From Bacillota bacterium (GTDB lineage Bacteria; Bacillota; Sulfobacillia; Sulfobacillales; JAIMBI01): a stretch of 38,513 nucleotides of DNA. Of this stretch, positions 1 to 9,485 are shown in pieces. How positions within the stretch are numbered: position 1 is the first letter of the stretch; every line of letters begins with the position of its first letter. The DNA lies in assembly GCA_021818685.1 (NCBI GenBank), contig JAKATP010000014.1:1-38513 (forward strand). Direction: 5' to 3'. Below the pieces are notes generated by a model. It saw nothing but the letters and a program-made list of their open reading frames with translations, searched no databases and was not told the origin of the DNA. The position numbers were made by a program, and so were the translations under genes.

Positions 1-13
1 ACGAATCGGGTCC

Positions 14-760
14 CTAAAACGTGGGCTTAAGCCGGTACACCACTAACGCCGCTGCCACCGTGCTGGTGAAGTCGAGGGCCAGCAGCGTCTCAAACCGGGG
101 GGCGCAGGACGGGATGGTCCGCGACCGACGATCCTCCGGAGCAGAGTGTGGAAACGAGGGCCACGCCGCATGTCCCGATCGAGAGACTCGGTCAGTACAC
201 ACGTCCATGGCAAGAGGCCAATCGGGATGGCCCAGGAGCCCGTTTAGGCCCAGAGCGGACAAGATGTGGTCCGAGGCCAGGGCGAGTATGGCGGCGAGTG
301 GCTGATGACGGTCGTCGCCGCGGAGAGCGTAGTCAGCGTGGCCGGCGACGCCGCCGCCTCGCGCGGAAACATGATGGGCTCGAGTCTCGCCGGTCCGGTC
401 AGCAGGACAGTCGCCCCGGTGCCGACGCCGACGAGAAAACTAGCTGATGCCGTCCACAAGTCCCACCTAGACCCCCGTCTATCAGACCCGGCGGCCAGAG
501 AGACTGCTGACAGACGTTTGTAACAGGAGTGCCCCCACGAGAGTTCGTCGAAGAGGTCGACCAAGACGCCCCCGGCCGGCACGAGCCGTACGGGCCTCGC
601 ACGCGACCGCGAGCGCGATCGACAAGCCCGGCCCCGTAAGACAATCGACGACGAGCGGTCGTACGACCGCGTAGCCGGCGTTCCCAACACGGACGAGGGA
701 GTTGCCGACCGCGTGGATCCAAATTCGGCGCGGCCATATCGTCGAGGCGTCTCCCAGAGC
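14..760 (-). pseudogene. Degenerate MFS transporter remnant
   Basis: MFS-like pieces are split over minus-strand frames: NSLVRVGNAGYAVVRPLVVDCLTGPGLSIALAVACEA and RRTLVGALLLQTSVSSL in ORF 482..862, and AGGVLVDLFDE plus SFLVGVGTGATVLL in ORF 244..1014. No single frame encodes the whole protein and the total span is too short for a 12-TM protein. Confidence 0.5.
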
Positions 761-1373
761 TCGCGTGCCGGAAGTTTTGGGCGTACGGGAACAAGGCGCA
801 TCCGGACCGGCGGTGCCCCGATCGTCCTCCCGCACCATCGAAGGCGCCGTAATGAGCGGCAAGAGCCGCCATCCGCCGCGTGCATGTTGTTCAGGAAAAC
901 AGCTCCCGCCAGACTTGAATGCCGGGACCGGTTAAGGATGTCGCTTGTGGCCACCCCCCGCGTAGAGGCCGACAGTGCCCCCACATCGGTCCCCGCTCCG
1001 AATCTGGGACACATCCGGAAGAACCGCGCGCGTACATCCCCACGCCCACCGTGTTCGGATAGACGCCGGATAGGGACCGCCCGGCGTGGGGATCCATAGC
1101 TCTCGGCATGCGTGACCCCGGAGCTTTAACCGACGAACCTGGCACTCGCCCTACGGTTGTTCCTCATACGCGGAGCGATAACCCAAACCGCCCGACATCC
1201 GGAGGCCGCTGACGCTCTGATCGCCGGGGCGGGGAAATTATGGCCCAGGAAGCCGGATGCGCCTATGCGCATGAGTCTACCGTCCTCGGCCCCGAGGACC
1301 ACCAGGCTGCGTCGCTCACCAACGCCGGCAGTCGGCGTCGCCGCGGCCATCCTCGCCCGACATGGTGCCGGAA

Positions 1374-2579
1374 TCAGCCGCTCGTGATTGTCCCGAGGGC
1401 CTGCTGCAGGTCCGAAACCAGGTCCGCTGTCTCCTCGATGCCGACCGAATACCGGACGAGCGCTTCCGGTATCCCGAGAGCCTCGCGGTCCTCGGCGCTC
1501 AGCTCCACGTGGCTCGTGGTACGTGGGGGTCCGGCTACCGTCTCGACCGACCCCAAGTTGGCGGCCAGGTGTGCGAGCTGCAGCGCCGGCAGGAACTGCC
1601 GCACCGCGTCAAAGCCCCCCTTGAGCGAGAACGACAGCACCCCGCCGAACCCCCCTCGCATCTGAGCGGTCGCCACATCGTGGCCGGGATGACTCATAAG
1701 TCCCGGGTAAAAGACCCGGCTGACAGCCGGATGCTTCTCCAATAGCCGGGCGATGACAAGCGCGCTGCGGCTTTGCTGCCGCACCCGGAGCGCCAGTGTC
1801 TTCATACCGCGGATCAGGAGATAGGCCGCGTCCGCTGATAGGGCCGCCCCGTTTATCTCCCGGTATTTGAAGACCGTGTCCACGAGGTCGCGGCGTCCTG
1901 CGACCACGCCCCCCAGCACGTCGGCGTGACCCCCCAGAAACTTGCTCGCGCTGTGCACCACGAGATCCGCCCCGAGGGCCAGAGGCTGCTGGATGATAGG
2001 GGTAGCAAAGGTGTTGTCGACGACCAGGATCGCGCCCGCGGCCCGCGCCGCCCGCGCGGCGCGTCGGAGATCCACCACCTTCAAGGTCGGATTGGTGGGC
2101 GTCTCGACGTACACAAGCCGGCAGCCCTGACCCACGGCTTTTTCCAGCGCGCCTGGGTCTCCAGTGGCAGCAAGGTCGGCCCTTATGCCGTATTTCGGAA
2201 GAAACTCCAGGAACAAGCGGCTTGTGCCACCGTAGGAGTCGGTAATGGACACCACCCGGTCTCCCGGTTTCAAGAGGGCCCACAAGGTATTGCTGATGGC
2301 GGCCATGCCACTCCCGAAACTGGCGGCCGCCTCGCCTCCTTCGAGACGTCGGAGCTTCTCCTCGAAAGCAGCCACCGTCGGATTGGTGTTGCGGGAGTAG
2401 ATGTGTCCGGCCCGCATTCCCAAGGCCACCTCATGCCACCGGTCAACGTCGTCGTAGCCGAACGCGACACTATTTACGATCGGAACCTGCGTCGCCCCGC
2501 CCGGCCAGGGACCCGCCTCGCCCCCTCGGACCGCGATCGTGCCAGCGCCCCAGACGGAATCTTTCGTCACTCCACTCAC
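1374..2579 (-). CDS. PLP-dependent trans-sulfuration family enzyme (cystathionine gamma-synthase / gamma-lyase-like)
   Basis: 401 aa; YSRNTNPT, SFGSGMAAI, VVDNTFATPIIQQPLALGADLVVHSASKFLGGH (PLP lysine motif), SVGIEETADLVSDLQQAL C-terminus; GTG start preceded by GGAGGAGG. Confidence 0.93.
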   Translation of the reverse strand: MSGVTKDSVWGAGTIAVRGGEAGPWPGGATQVPIVNSVAFGYDDVDRWHEVALGMRAGHIYSRNTNPTVAAFEEKLRRLEGGEAAASFGSGMAAISNTLWALLKPGDRVVSITDSYGGTSRLFLEFLPKYGIRADLAATGDPGALEKAVGQGCRLVYVETPTNPTLKVVDLRRAARAARAAGAILVVDNTFATPIIQQPLALGADLVVHSASKFLGGHADVLGGVVAGRRDLVDTVFKYREINGAALSADAAYLLIRGMKTLALRVRQQSRSALVIARLLEKHPAVSRVFYPGLMSHPGHDVATAQMRGGFGGVLSFSLKGGFDAVRQFLPALQLAHLAANLGSVETVAGPPRTTSHVELSAEDREALGIPEALVRYSVGIEETADLVSDLQQALGTITSG

Positions 2580-2754
2580 ACGCCGTCCTCCTCCGGAAGA
2601 TGGCGGAAGTCCCCGGGGCTCCCGCGCTTACCGGTCATCATGGCATGGACGGCATCCCGCTTGGACCTCCCGTGTCGTTTTTCGGGAACAATTCCCCCCG
2701 GGGGATCCCTCCCTTCCCTTGATTCTTTGTCCCTTTCCGGTTCATTCGGAAGGA

Positions 2755-2782
2755 AGTATGCGCCCCCAGGGGAAGTTGTCAA
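2755..2782 (-). promoter_or_regulatory. Candidate sigma-A promoter for the trans-sulfuration gene
   Basis: Minus strand reads TTGACA - N16 - CATACT, leaving a leader of about 170 nt before the GTG at 2579. Confidence 0.4.
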
Positions 2783-2830
2783 AAGGTAAGTCGCACAGGT
2801 TCATGCCCGTACAGAGTGGAGGAACCCCTC

Positions 2831-4417
2831 GTGGTCGATGCGGAGACGCTTAAAACCGTCGCCTGGAACTTCTTTGAAGAGCGCACCCCCGAGTGGTCGG
2901 CGTTTCACCAGCGCATCTGGGAATACGCCGAGCCCGCCTGGCGGGAATACCGGTCAGCCGACGCCTACGTTGACTACCTGCGCCGTGCAGGATTTTCGGT
3001 AGAGGCGCCCTCGGGAGGCATGCCCACCGCATTTTGCGCGCGGTGGGGATCGGGAAGACCGGTACTCGGTACCTTCGCCGAATACGACGCCGTCCCTCAC
3101 AACTCCCAGGCGGTCGTACCGCGCCGGGAGCCGCGGCCGGGATTTCACCCCTACGCTCCCGGTCACACCGACCCCCACTCCGCGCTCGGCGTGGCGGCCC
3201 TATCCGGGATCCTCGCCGCGAAACATGCCATGGAGCGGCACGGGACCGCGGGAACGCTCGTTCTGTTCGGGGAGCCAGCGGAAAAAGTGTGTGGCTCCAA
3301 GCCCGTTCACGCGGCCCGGGGCTACTATGACGACTTTGACGCCTTCGTGGTCTATCACCCAGCGTCGACCAATACGGTCGCCTGGGACACGCACTTTGCC
3401 TCGTACTGGAGCGCCGTGTTTACGTTTGAGTGCGATGACCAAGAGTCATGGTTTGACCCCGCCATCCTACCGTTCCAGGGTTCTTCCCATGTCGGCGTCC
3501 GCTCCCCCGGCGCTCTCGATGCGATGATGCTGATGTATACCAATACCAAGTACACCAAGGAGAATATGTTCCCCCATCTGGGAGCGTGGACGTTGAATGA
3601 GGCGGTCCTCGCTAACGGAACCGCCACCTCTGACAACCTGCCACCTCGCCTGGCGCAGATTCAGTACTCCTGGCGTGGGCCGACTTTGGCCGTACAGCAG
3701 CGTATCGCCAATGTTCTGGAGCAAAATGCCCGCGCCTCCGCGCTGGCCACCAATACCCGCGCCTACATCCGCTGGGTTACCAAGACCCGGGTCGGGCTTG
3801 CGAATCATGCACTCGCCCGGCTCACCTACGAGAACCTGGCTCGTGTCGGCGCGCCGGTGTTTCCGGAAACGGCACGCGCCTTCGCGCAAGAGATCCAGCG
3901 GACCGAGGGACTCACGCCCGACGGCGATCCTTTCACGGAGGCGTCACAAAGCCTTCTCGACCCGGAGGCCTACGAGCAGGCGTTCCGCCGGGACCTGCCA
4001 CCCTGGCAGACGCACGTCAGCGCCGACGATTACGTCGAGTACTGCTGGCACGCCCCCACGGCACGTCTGCACACAGCCAAGCCGCTCGTTCGGGGTCTCG
4101 GGGCCCGTGGCTACTGGGCCCACAATGCCCTGACCGGAATGGCCGCCGCCATCGACCCCACCTGGATCACGGCCGGCAAGACGATAGCCGCCACCCTCGT
4201 CGACCTCGCTACGAAACCCGACCGCCTAGCCGCGGCCCAGGCCGAGTTTCGCGAGCGGACGGGCGGAGGTGTCGGCGGCACCCGATGGGTGGCGCCGCTT
4301 CTCGACGCCGATTTCGATCCGCCCATTGAACTTCCTTGGCCGGAATATGTTACGACGCGGCGAGGATTCGGCTGGATGCTCCCCGACACGGCCAGTTTTG
4401 GCACGCCGCTCGCCTAG
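2831..4417 (+). CDS. M20 family amidohydrolase, AbgB-like
   Basis: GTG at 2831 follows GTGGAGGAA. EYDAVP, GHTDPHSALGVAAL, GEPAEKVCGSKPVHAARGYYDDFDAFVVYHP resemble aminobenzoyl-glutamate utilisation protein B. Confidence 0.85.
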   Translation: MVDAETLKTVAWNFFEERTPEWSAFHQRIWEYAEPAWREYRSADAYVDYLRRAGFSVEAPSGGMPTAFCARWGSGRPVLGTFAEYDAVPHNSQAVVPRREPRPGFHPYAPGHTDPHSALGVAALSGILAAKHAMERHGTAGTLVLFGEPAEKVCGSKPVHAARGYYDDFDAFVVYHPASTNTVAWDTHFASYWSAVFTFECDDQESWFDPAILPFQGSSHVGVRSPGALDAMMLMYTNTKYTKENMFPHLGAWTLNEAVLANGTATSDNLPPRLAQIQYSWRGPTLAVQQRIANVLEQNARASALATNTRAYIRWVTKTRVGLANHALARLTYENLARVGAPVFPETARAFAQEIQRTEGLTPDGDPFTEASQSLLDPEAYEQAFRRDLPPWQTHVSADDYVEYCWHAPTARLHTAKPLVRGLGARGYWAHNALTGMAAAIDPTWITAGKTIAATLVDLATKPDRLAAAQAEFRERTGGGVGGTRWVAPLLDADFDPPIELPWPEYVTTRRGFGWMLPDTASFGTPLA

Positions 4418-4445
4418 AGACTCCATTCAGAAAGGATGTGCACGC

Positions 4446-5768
4446 GTGGCTGAGGTACCGGCGCTTTGGGGTCCCTTTACCTCCCTGCATGACGTGATGG
4501 CGCAGGGCCCGCTCGTGATCGAGCGGGCGGAGGGGGTCCGGGTTTATGACGGAAGCGGACGAGAATTCATCGACGCCCACGGCGGGCTCTGGCTCGTGAA
4601 CGTGGGTTACGGACGCGAGGAAATTGTGGAGGCCATGTTCCAGCAAGCACGGGCCCTGACCTGGTTCCCGTCGTTCGGCGGTTTCGCCAATCCCCCGGCC
4701 TTGAAACTCGCCGAGAAGCTTCGGGACCTCTTCGACGAGGACGGAATGGCCACGGTCTTCTTCAGCGGCAGCGGTTCGGAGGCCAACGAGACGGCCCTCA
4801 AACTGGTCCGGCAGTACTGGCGGATACGGAAACCGTCCAAGTTCAAGCTCATCGGTCGCCGGCAAGCTTACCACGGTGTCACGCTGGGGGCGCTTTCGGT
4901 GGCTGGCATTCCGGGCAATCGGGAACCGTTCGAGCCGCTCTTGACCCAGGCACGGCACATCCCCGCGCCGGATCATATGCACTGCCCTTTTCATGCCGAT
5001 GGGGCGCCCTGCACGGCCGCCTGCGCAGACGAATTAGAGCGAACTATCCTGTTTGAGGGCCCAGACACGGTCGCCGCTTTCATCATGGAGCCGGTGCAGG
5101 GCGCGGGCGGCGTCATCATCCCTCCCCCGGATTATATGGCCCGCGTGCGCGCCATCTGCGACCGCTACGACGTCCTGCTCATCAGTGATGAGGTCATCTG
5201 CGGCTTCGGCCGCCTGGGCACCTGGTCCGGGGCCCGCTTTTACGGGGTCCAACCGGACCTGATGACGTTCGCCAAGGGGCTTACCTCCGGTTACTTTCCC
5301 CTCGGGGCCACAATGGTGCGGGCCGAGATGGCAGAGGCTTTCCTGGAGCAGCCAGTTTCCGGCCCCGAGTTTCGCCACGGCAATACATACAGCGGCCACC
5401 CAGTCGGGGCCGCCGCCGCGTTGGCCAACATCGCCATCTTGGAGAACGAGCACGTGCTCGAGCATGTGCGACGCCTAGACGACCCGCTCCATGAAGCACT
5501 GAAGGTCGTCGGCGACCGACATCCTCACGTGGTGGCCGATGCCGACAGTGTGGGTCTGCTCGGCCGGGTCGAACTGTGTGGAACGCCCGGCGGGCCGTCC
5601 GCCGTTGCGCGGGCGTCCGAGGTGGCGTCTGCCATGCGCGCCGACGGGGTTATCGCGCGGCCTGCCGGGGCTGTCATCACGCTGTCGCCGCCGCTCATCA
5701 TCTCGGAGGCAGATCTCTTGCACGTGGTGGAGGTCATGGACCGCGCGATCGGGACACTCGAGCCATAG
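4446..5768 (+). CDS. Class III PLP-dependent aminotransferase
   Basis: GTG start after AGAAAGGATG; FSGSGSEANETALKLVRQYW, RRQAYHGVTLGALSVAG, LLISDEVICGFGRLGTWSG, FAKGLTSGYFPLGA, GNTYSGHPVGAAAALANI. Confidence 0.93.
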   Translation: MAEVPALWGPFTSLHDVMAQGPLVIERAEGVRVYDGSGREFIDAHGGLWLVNVGYGREEIVEAMFQQARALTWFPSFGGFANPPALKLAEKLRDLFDEDGMATVFFSGSGSEANETALKLVRQYWRIRKPSKFKLIGRRQAYHGVTLGALSVAGIPGNREPFEPLLTQARHIPAPDHMHCPFHADGAPCTAACADELERTILFEGPDTVAAFIMEPVQGAGGVIIPPPDYMARVRAICDRYDVLLISDEVICGFGRLGTWSGARFYGVQPDLMTFAKGLTSGYFPLGATMVRAEMAEAFLEQPVSGPEFRHGNTYSGHPVGAAAALANIAILENEHVLEHVRRLDDPLHEALKVVGDRHPHVVADADSVGLLGRVELCGTPGGPSAVARASEVASAMRADGVIARPAGAVITLSPPLIISEADLLHVVEVMDRAIGTLEP

Positions 5769-5879
5769 GACCCTGGTGTTCGGTCTCGGAGCGAGGTGCC
5801 ACAGCATCCGCCGCGCTGACGGTGAGCACGGGGCTGCAGAAGAACACGACAGCAGGATAAAAGAAAGAAGGTGGTTCCC

Positions 5880-6845
5880 ATGGCCGAACGCCGTCGGATC
5901 CGACCGCTTGACGCCCTGGTGTCCCCACGATTCACCCAGATCGCCACCTTTGCCCGCCTGCCCCACGATCGGGATCTCAGCGACGTGGATGTGGCCTTTG
6001 TCGGCATCCCGTTCGATGACGGCACGACGTATCGTACGGGAGCTCGCGTGGGACCGAGCGCCATTCGGGAACAATCGCGGCTCTTGCGCCCTTACAACAT
6101 GATCCTGGATGTGAGTCCCTTTGAGGTGCTGAATGTTCTCGACTACGGTGACGTGGACGTAGTCCCGGGCTCCCACGCCAAAACGGCTCGTGCCATTGAG
6201 GAGACCCTGGCCACGCTCTTGCAAGCACGGGTGGCGCCACTCATTGCCGGCGGCGACCACTCGATCACCCTACCGGTCCTGCGGGCGCTCCATCAGGTCC
6301 ACGGCCCTATCCATCTCCTCCACTTCGACTCCCATTTCGACTTCTGGGACCAATACTGGGGTGAACGGTACACGCACGGCACCTGGCTCAGGCGCTCCTT
6401 GGAGGAGGGACTCTTGGGCCGCGTAGGTCAGCTGGGTATTCGTGGGCCCCAGTTTACCCCGGACGACCTTCGCTACGCTCGAGAGCACCATCTCCACGTG
6501 GTACCCATCGCCGAGCTGGTCGGGAACCCCAAGGCGGTACTCGAGCGCGTCCTGGAAGCCGTCCCGGTTCAGGAGCCCCTGTACGTGTCATGGGACATCG
6601 ACGTGGTCGATCCCGCCTATGCCATGGCCACAGGCACGCCGGAGGTTGGGGGTCTCACGAGCCGGGAGGCGCTCGACGTCGTGCGGGCGCTTACTGGCCA
6701 CCGTCTCGTGGGGGTTGACATCGTCGAGGTGTCGCCTCTCTACGAGGGACCCGGGGCGGTGACGTCGCTCCTGGCCGCCAATCTGTTCTATGAGTTCCTG
6801 TCGGTGATGGCCAAGAATGCGGCGCAGGGACTGGCCCCATTCTAG
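5880..6845 (+). CDS. Ureohydrolase (arginase/agmatinase family)
   Basis: GGDHS, HFDSHFDFWDQYWGERYTHGT, SWDIDVVDPAYAMATGTPEVGG metal-binding motifs; ATG preceded by GAAAGAAGGTGG. Confidence 0.92.
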   Translation: MAERRRIRPLDALVSPRFTQIATFARLPHDRDLSDVDVAFVGIPFDDGTTYRTGARVGPSAIREQSRLLRPYNMILDVSPFEVLNVLDYGDVDVVPGSHAKTARAIEETLATLLQARVAPLIAGGDHSITLPVLRALHQVHGPIHLLHFDSHFDFWDQYWGERYTHGTWLRRSLEEGLLGRVGQLGIRGPQFTPDDLRYAREHHLHVVPIAELVGNPKAVLERVLEAVPVQEPLYVSWDIDVVDPAYAMATGTPEVGGLTSREALDVVRALTGHRLVGVDIVEVSPLYEGPGAVTSLLAANLFYEFLSVMAKNAAQGLAPF

Positions 6846-7347
6846 TCCGAAGAAGGGGGCCTTATGGCCGTAGCCCGTAGTCGGGTGTGTACGAAAGAGT
6901 GGGACCAGGGGCTCCCGCCACATCGGGCGCCGGGGCGGTCCCGTGGCGCTATTCCGCGGATCGGGCCGCGAGGGCTCACGGGGTGCACCGCGCAACGGGG
7001 CGCCCAGGCCGTGGGCATCCCCCTGTCGTCTCGCATCGAGGAGACGGTCGACGTCAACAGCGCCAGCCAGCGAGCGGCCAACCCGAGCAGAAGATGCTGC
7101 ACGGCCCGGTATATAAGCCTCCCCTGACTGATGCCTGCCGGCCGGGGAGATCAACGCTTTTGGCCCAAGGAGGCGCCCGCCGTTCAGGAGGAACACGAAG
7201 ACGCGGCTGATGCGCACCGATCTTGGCGGGTCGGCACGCGCGTGACACCGCGGGCCGCCCGGCCGCTGGTCTCTCACGACAGGGGCTTCGTGGACGGTCA
7301 CGAACTCAGGACCGAGGGCGCCGACATCATCTGGTAAGGAGCCACGC

Positions 7348-8634
7348 ATGAAGCGTATTCGGATCGACGAGAAGGTCCTGGGCGACGATCTCCGGCACCT
7401 GGCCCGCTTTACCCTTCCCGGCGAGGTGAAGGGGGCCGTGTCCCGACTCCCCTGGACACCCGAGGACCGTGCAGCGGTTGAATGGCTTCGGGGACGGATG
7501 GAGGAGCTGGGACTGGTTCCTTCCCTGGATCCGCTGGGCAATCTCTGGGGCGTGTGGGACGTAGACGCCAGCGAAAGTCTGGTCCTCGGATCGCACCGCG
7601 ACAGCGTGCCCCAGGGCGGCGCGTTCGACGGAGCCCTCGGCGTGATGGCGGCCCTGGCTGTGATACGCGCGCTCAGAAAGGCCGGCCACCGTCCCCGCCA
7701 CAACCTTGAGGTTGTGGCCTGGAACGACGAAGAGGGTGCACGATTTGGCACCACCCTGTTCGGCAGTCGGATGTACGTCGGCGCGCTTACCCCGGAGGTC
7801 GTGGTCAACATGCGGGATACCGCCGGTGTGCGCCTCGCAGATGCCGTCCAGGCAGCGGGCTATGATCTGCAGCGCATGCGGCCCTCCGCCACGCTCGCGC
7901 GCATCGCCGCCTATCTTGAGCTCCACATCGAGCAAGGACCTGTGCTGGAACGTGAGCACCAGGAGATCGGCATCGTCACCGGCGTCGGCGGCATTATCCA
8001 AGAGCGCATCACCCTCCACGGCACCCGGGTCCACGCCGCATACTCGGGCGGTGACCGCCACGACCCGGTGCTGGCGGCGGCCCGGGTCCTCCATCGGTTG
8101 GCCGTCGTGGAGGCGGACCGAAACCGGATGCGTCCCCGCGCGGTCCTCGGTGTAACCGTCGGGCGGGTAGAGTTGAGCTCGGCTCTCGTCAACGTAGTAC
8201 CGGAGTCCGTCAGCTTCACGGTGGACAGCCGTGCCCCCGACCCGCGCGACGCTCTCGCAGCGCTTGAGAGCCTGCATGAGGAGTTGGCGGCGGTATCGAC
8301 GTCCGGCGGCCTCTCGATGAAGACCGCTCCCCTAAACGACCACACCACCCTGGCCGGGGCCGGGGTCCGCACCGAGCCCATCCGCTTTAACGCCGACCTG
8401 GGTGCCGTGATCCGCCATGTCAGCCACGATCTCGGTTACCGCGCCATCGACCTCCCAAGTTGGGCGGGCCATGACGCCATGGCGCTGGGGCCACGGGTCC
8501 CCACGGCTATGATCTTTGTGCCGAGCGTACGTGGGCTCAGCCACACCCCGTCGGAGTTCACCTCCGACCTCGACGCCGGGCGTGGGGCCAACGTGCTGCT
8601 GCATACACTTCTGGCGCTCGACGCGGCCCCTTGA
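7348..8634 (+). CDS. Zn-dependent amidohydrolase of the hydantoinase/carbamoylase (AllC/HyuC-like) M20 family
   Basis: GSHRDSVPQGGAFDGALGVMAALAVI, EVVAWNDEEGARFGTTLFGSR, LELHIEQGPVLE, VVPESVSFTVDSRAPD, SWAGHDAMALGPRVPTAMIFVPSVRGLSHTPSEFT. Confidence 0.93.
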   Translation: MKRIRIDEKVLGDDLRHLARFTLPGEVKGAVSRLPWTPEDRAAVEWLRGRMEELGLVPSLDPLGNLWGVWDVDASESLVLGSHRDSVPQGGAFDGALGVMAALAVIRALRKAGHRPRHNLEVVAWNDEEGARFGTTLFGSRMYVGALTPEVVVNMRDTAGVRLADAVQAAGYDLQRMRPSATLARIAAYLELHIEQGPVLEREHQEIGIVTGVGGIIQERITLHGTRVHAAYSGGDRHDPVLAAARVLHRLAVVEADRNRMRPRAVLGVTVGRVELSSALVNVVPESVSFTVDSRAPDPRDALAALESLHEELAAVSTSGGLSMKTAPLNDHTTLAGAGVRTEPIRFNADLGAVIRHVSHDLGYRAIDLPSWAGHDAMALGPRVPTAMIFVPSVRGLSHTPSEFTSDLDAGRGANVLLHTLLALDAAP

Positions 8635-8696
8635 TCAGTGCAGGCACCGGGCCGTACGCTTTCCGTCACTATAGAAGGAGAAGGGTTGAACAGGAC

Positions 8697-9485
8697 ATGA
8701 GCTCGAGGACATCGATGACGGATGATGCGGTCCGAATTGCCGTTCCCATCCGACGCGGTCTGTCAGAGTACGAGCCCGCGATTGTCGACTTGGTGAACGC
8801 CTTTGCAGAGCGGGCGCTATCCGCGCTGGCGGCGGCGGGCGCGGAGGTGCTGGTGGTGGCTGCGGATGACTTTGAGGAAGGGCGCAGCCCCTGGCGCTCG
8901 GAGTTTGATGGGCTCCTGCTCCTCGGGGGCGGGGATGTCGACCCCGGCCTCTATGGGGATCCGGTGCGGCATCCGACGTTATGGGGCGTAAACGAACAGG
9001 TCGACCGATTCGAGCTCTCTTTGGTGCGTGCGGCCCAGGACGCTAAAGTACCGACCTTCGGCATCTGCCGCGGGCTCCAGGTGCTGAACGTGGCGCGCGG
9101 GGGCACGTTGTTGCAACATCTCCCCGACGCGCCGCTGGCACACCGGGGCCTCCCACCAGGTCCGCCCATGGCGGAACACGCGGTCCGTATTGCCTCCGAC
9201 TCCGAAATCGGCCGGGCACTCGGCGTGAGCACCGCCACCGTGCGCACCGGTCATCACCAGGGCATCGACCGCATCGGGACCGGACTGAGGCCGGTCGCGT
9301 GGGCCGCCGACGGCCTGGTGGAAGCACTCGAGGAGGCCGGGACCGGCACGTTTGGGGTGCAATGGCACCCGGAAGACCCGGCGGCCGACGCCGAACCCCT
9401 CGCGCGACTCTGCCGCTACTTCGTCGGCCGGGTTTATGCCGTTAAGCGTGGGGATGGGCCGCCTAACACTCCTCCGCCGGCGTGA
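8697..9485 (+). CDS. Gamma-glutamyl-gamma-aminobutyrate hydrolase-like protein (class I glutamine amidotransferase, peptidase C26)
   Basis: LLLGGGDVDPGLYGD, FGICRGLQVLNVARGGTLLQHL (nucleophile elbow), GTFGVQWHPEDPA; ATG at 8697 in the 8631 frame. Confidence 0.9.
   Translation: MSSRTSMTDDAVRIAVPIRRGLSEYEPAIVDLVNAFAERALSALAAAGAEVLVVAADDFEEGRSPWRSEFDGLLLLGGGDVDPGLYGDPVRHPTLWGVNEQVDRFELSLVRAAQDAKVPTFGICRGLQVLNVARGGTLLQHLPDAPLAHRGLPPGPPMAEHAVRIASDSEIGRALGVSTATVRTGHHQGIDRIGTGLRPVAWAADGLVEALEEAGTGTFGVQWHPEDPAADAEPLARLCRYFVGRVYAVKRGDGPPNTPPPA

Noticed and set aside
1126-1350. 74-aa minus-strand ORF downstream of the trans-sulfuration gene
   Set aside because: Not recognised, and no clear evidence that it is coding.
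1926-2789. 287-aa plus-strand ORF
   Set aside because: Antisense to the trans-sulfuration enzyme gene, which has clear PLP motifs.
2580-2830. SAM riboswitch or T-box in the leader of the trans-sulfuration gene
   Set aside because: The leader is long enough, but I could not find S-box core sequences or a T-box motif. Only a candidate promoter is reported.
6588-7811. 407-aa minus-strand ORF
   Set aside because: Antisense to the ureohydrolase and carbamoylase-type genes; no recognisable domain. Kept only as part of the unexplained gap 6846..7347.
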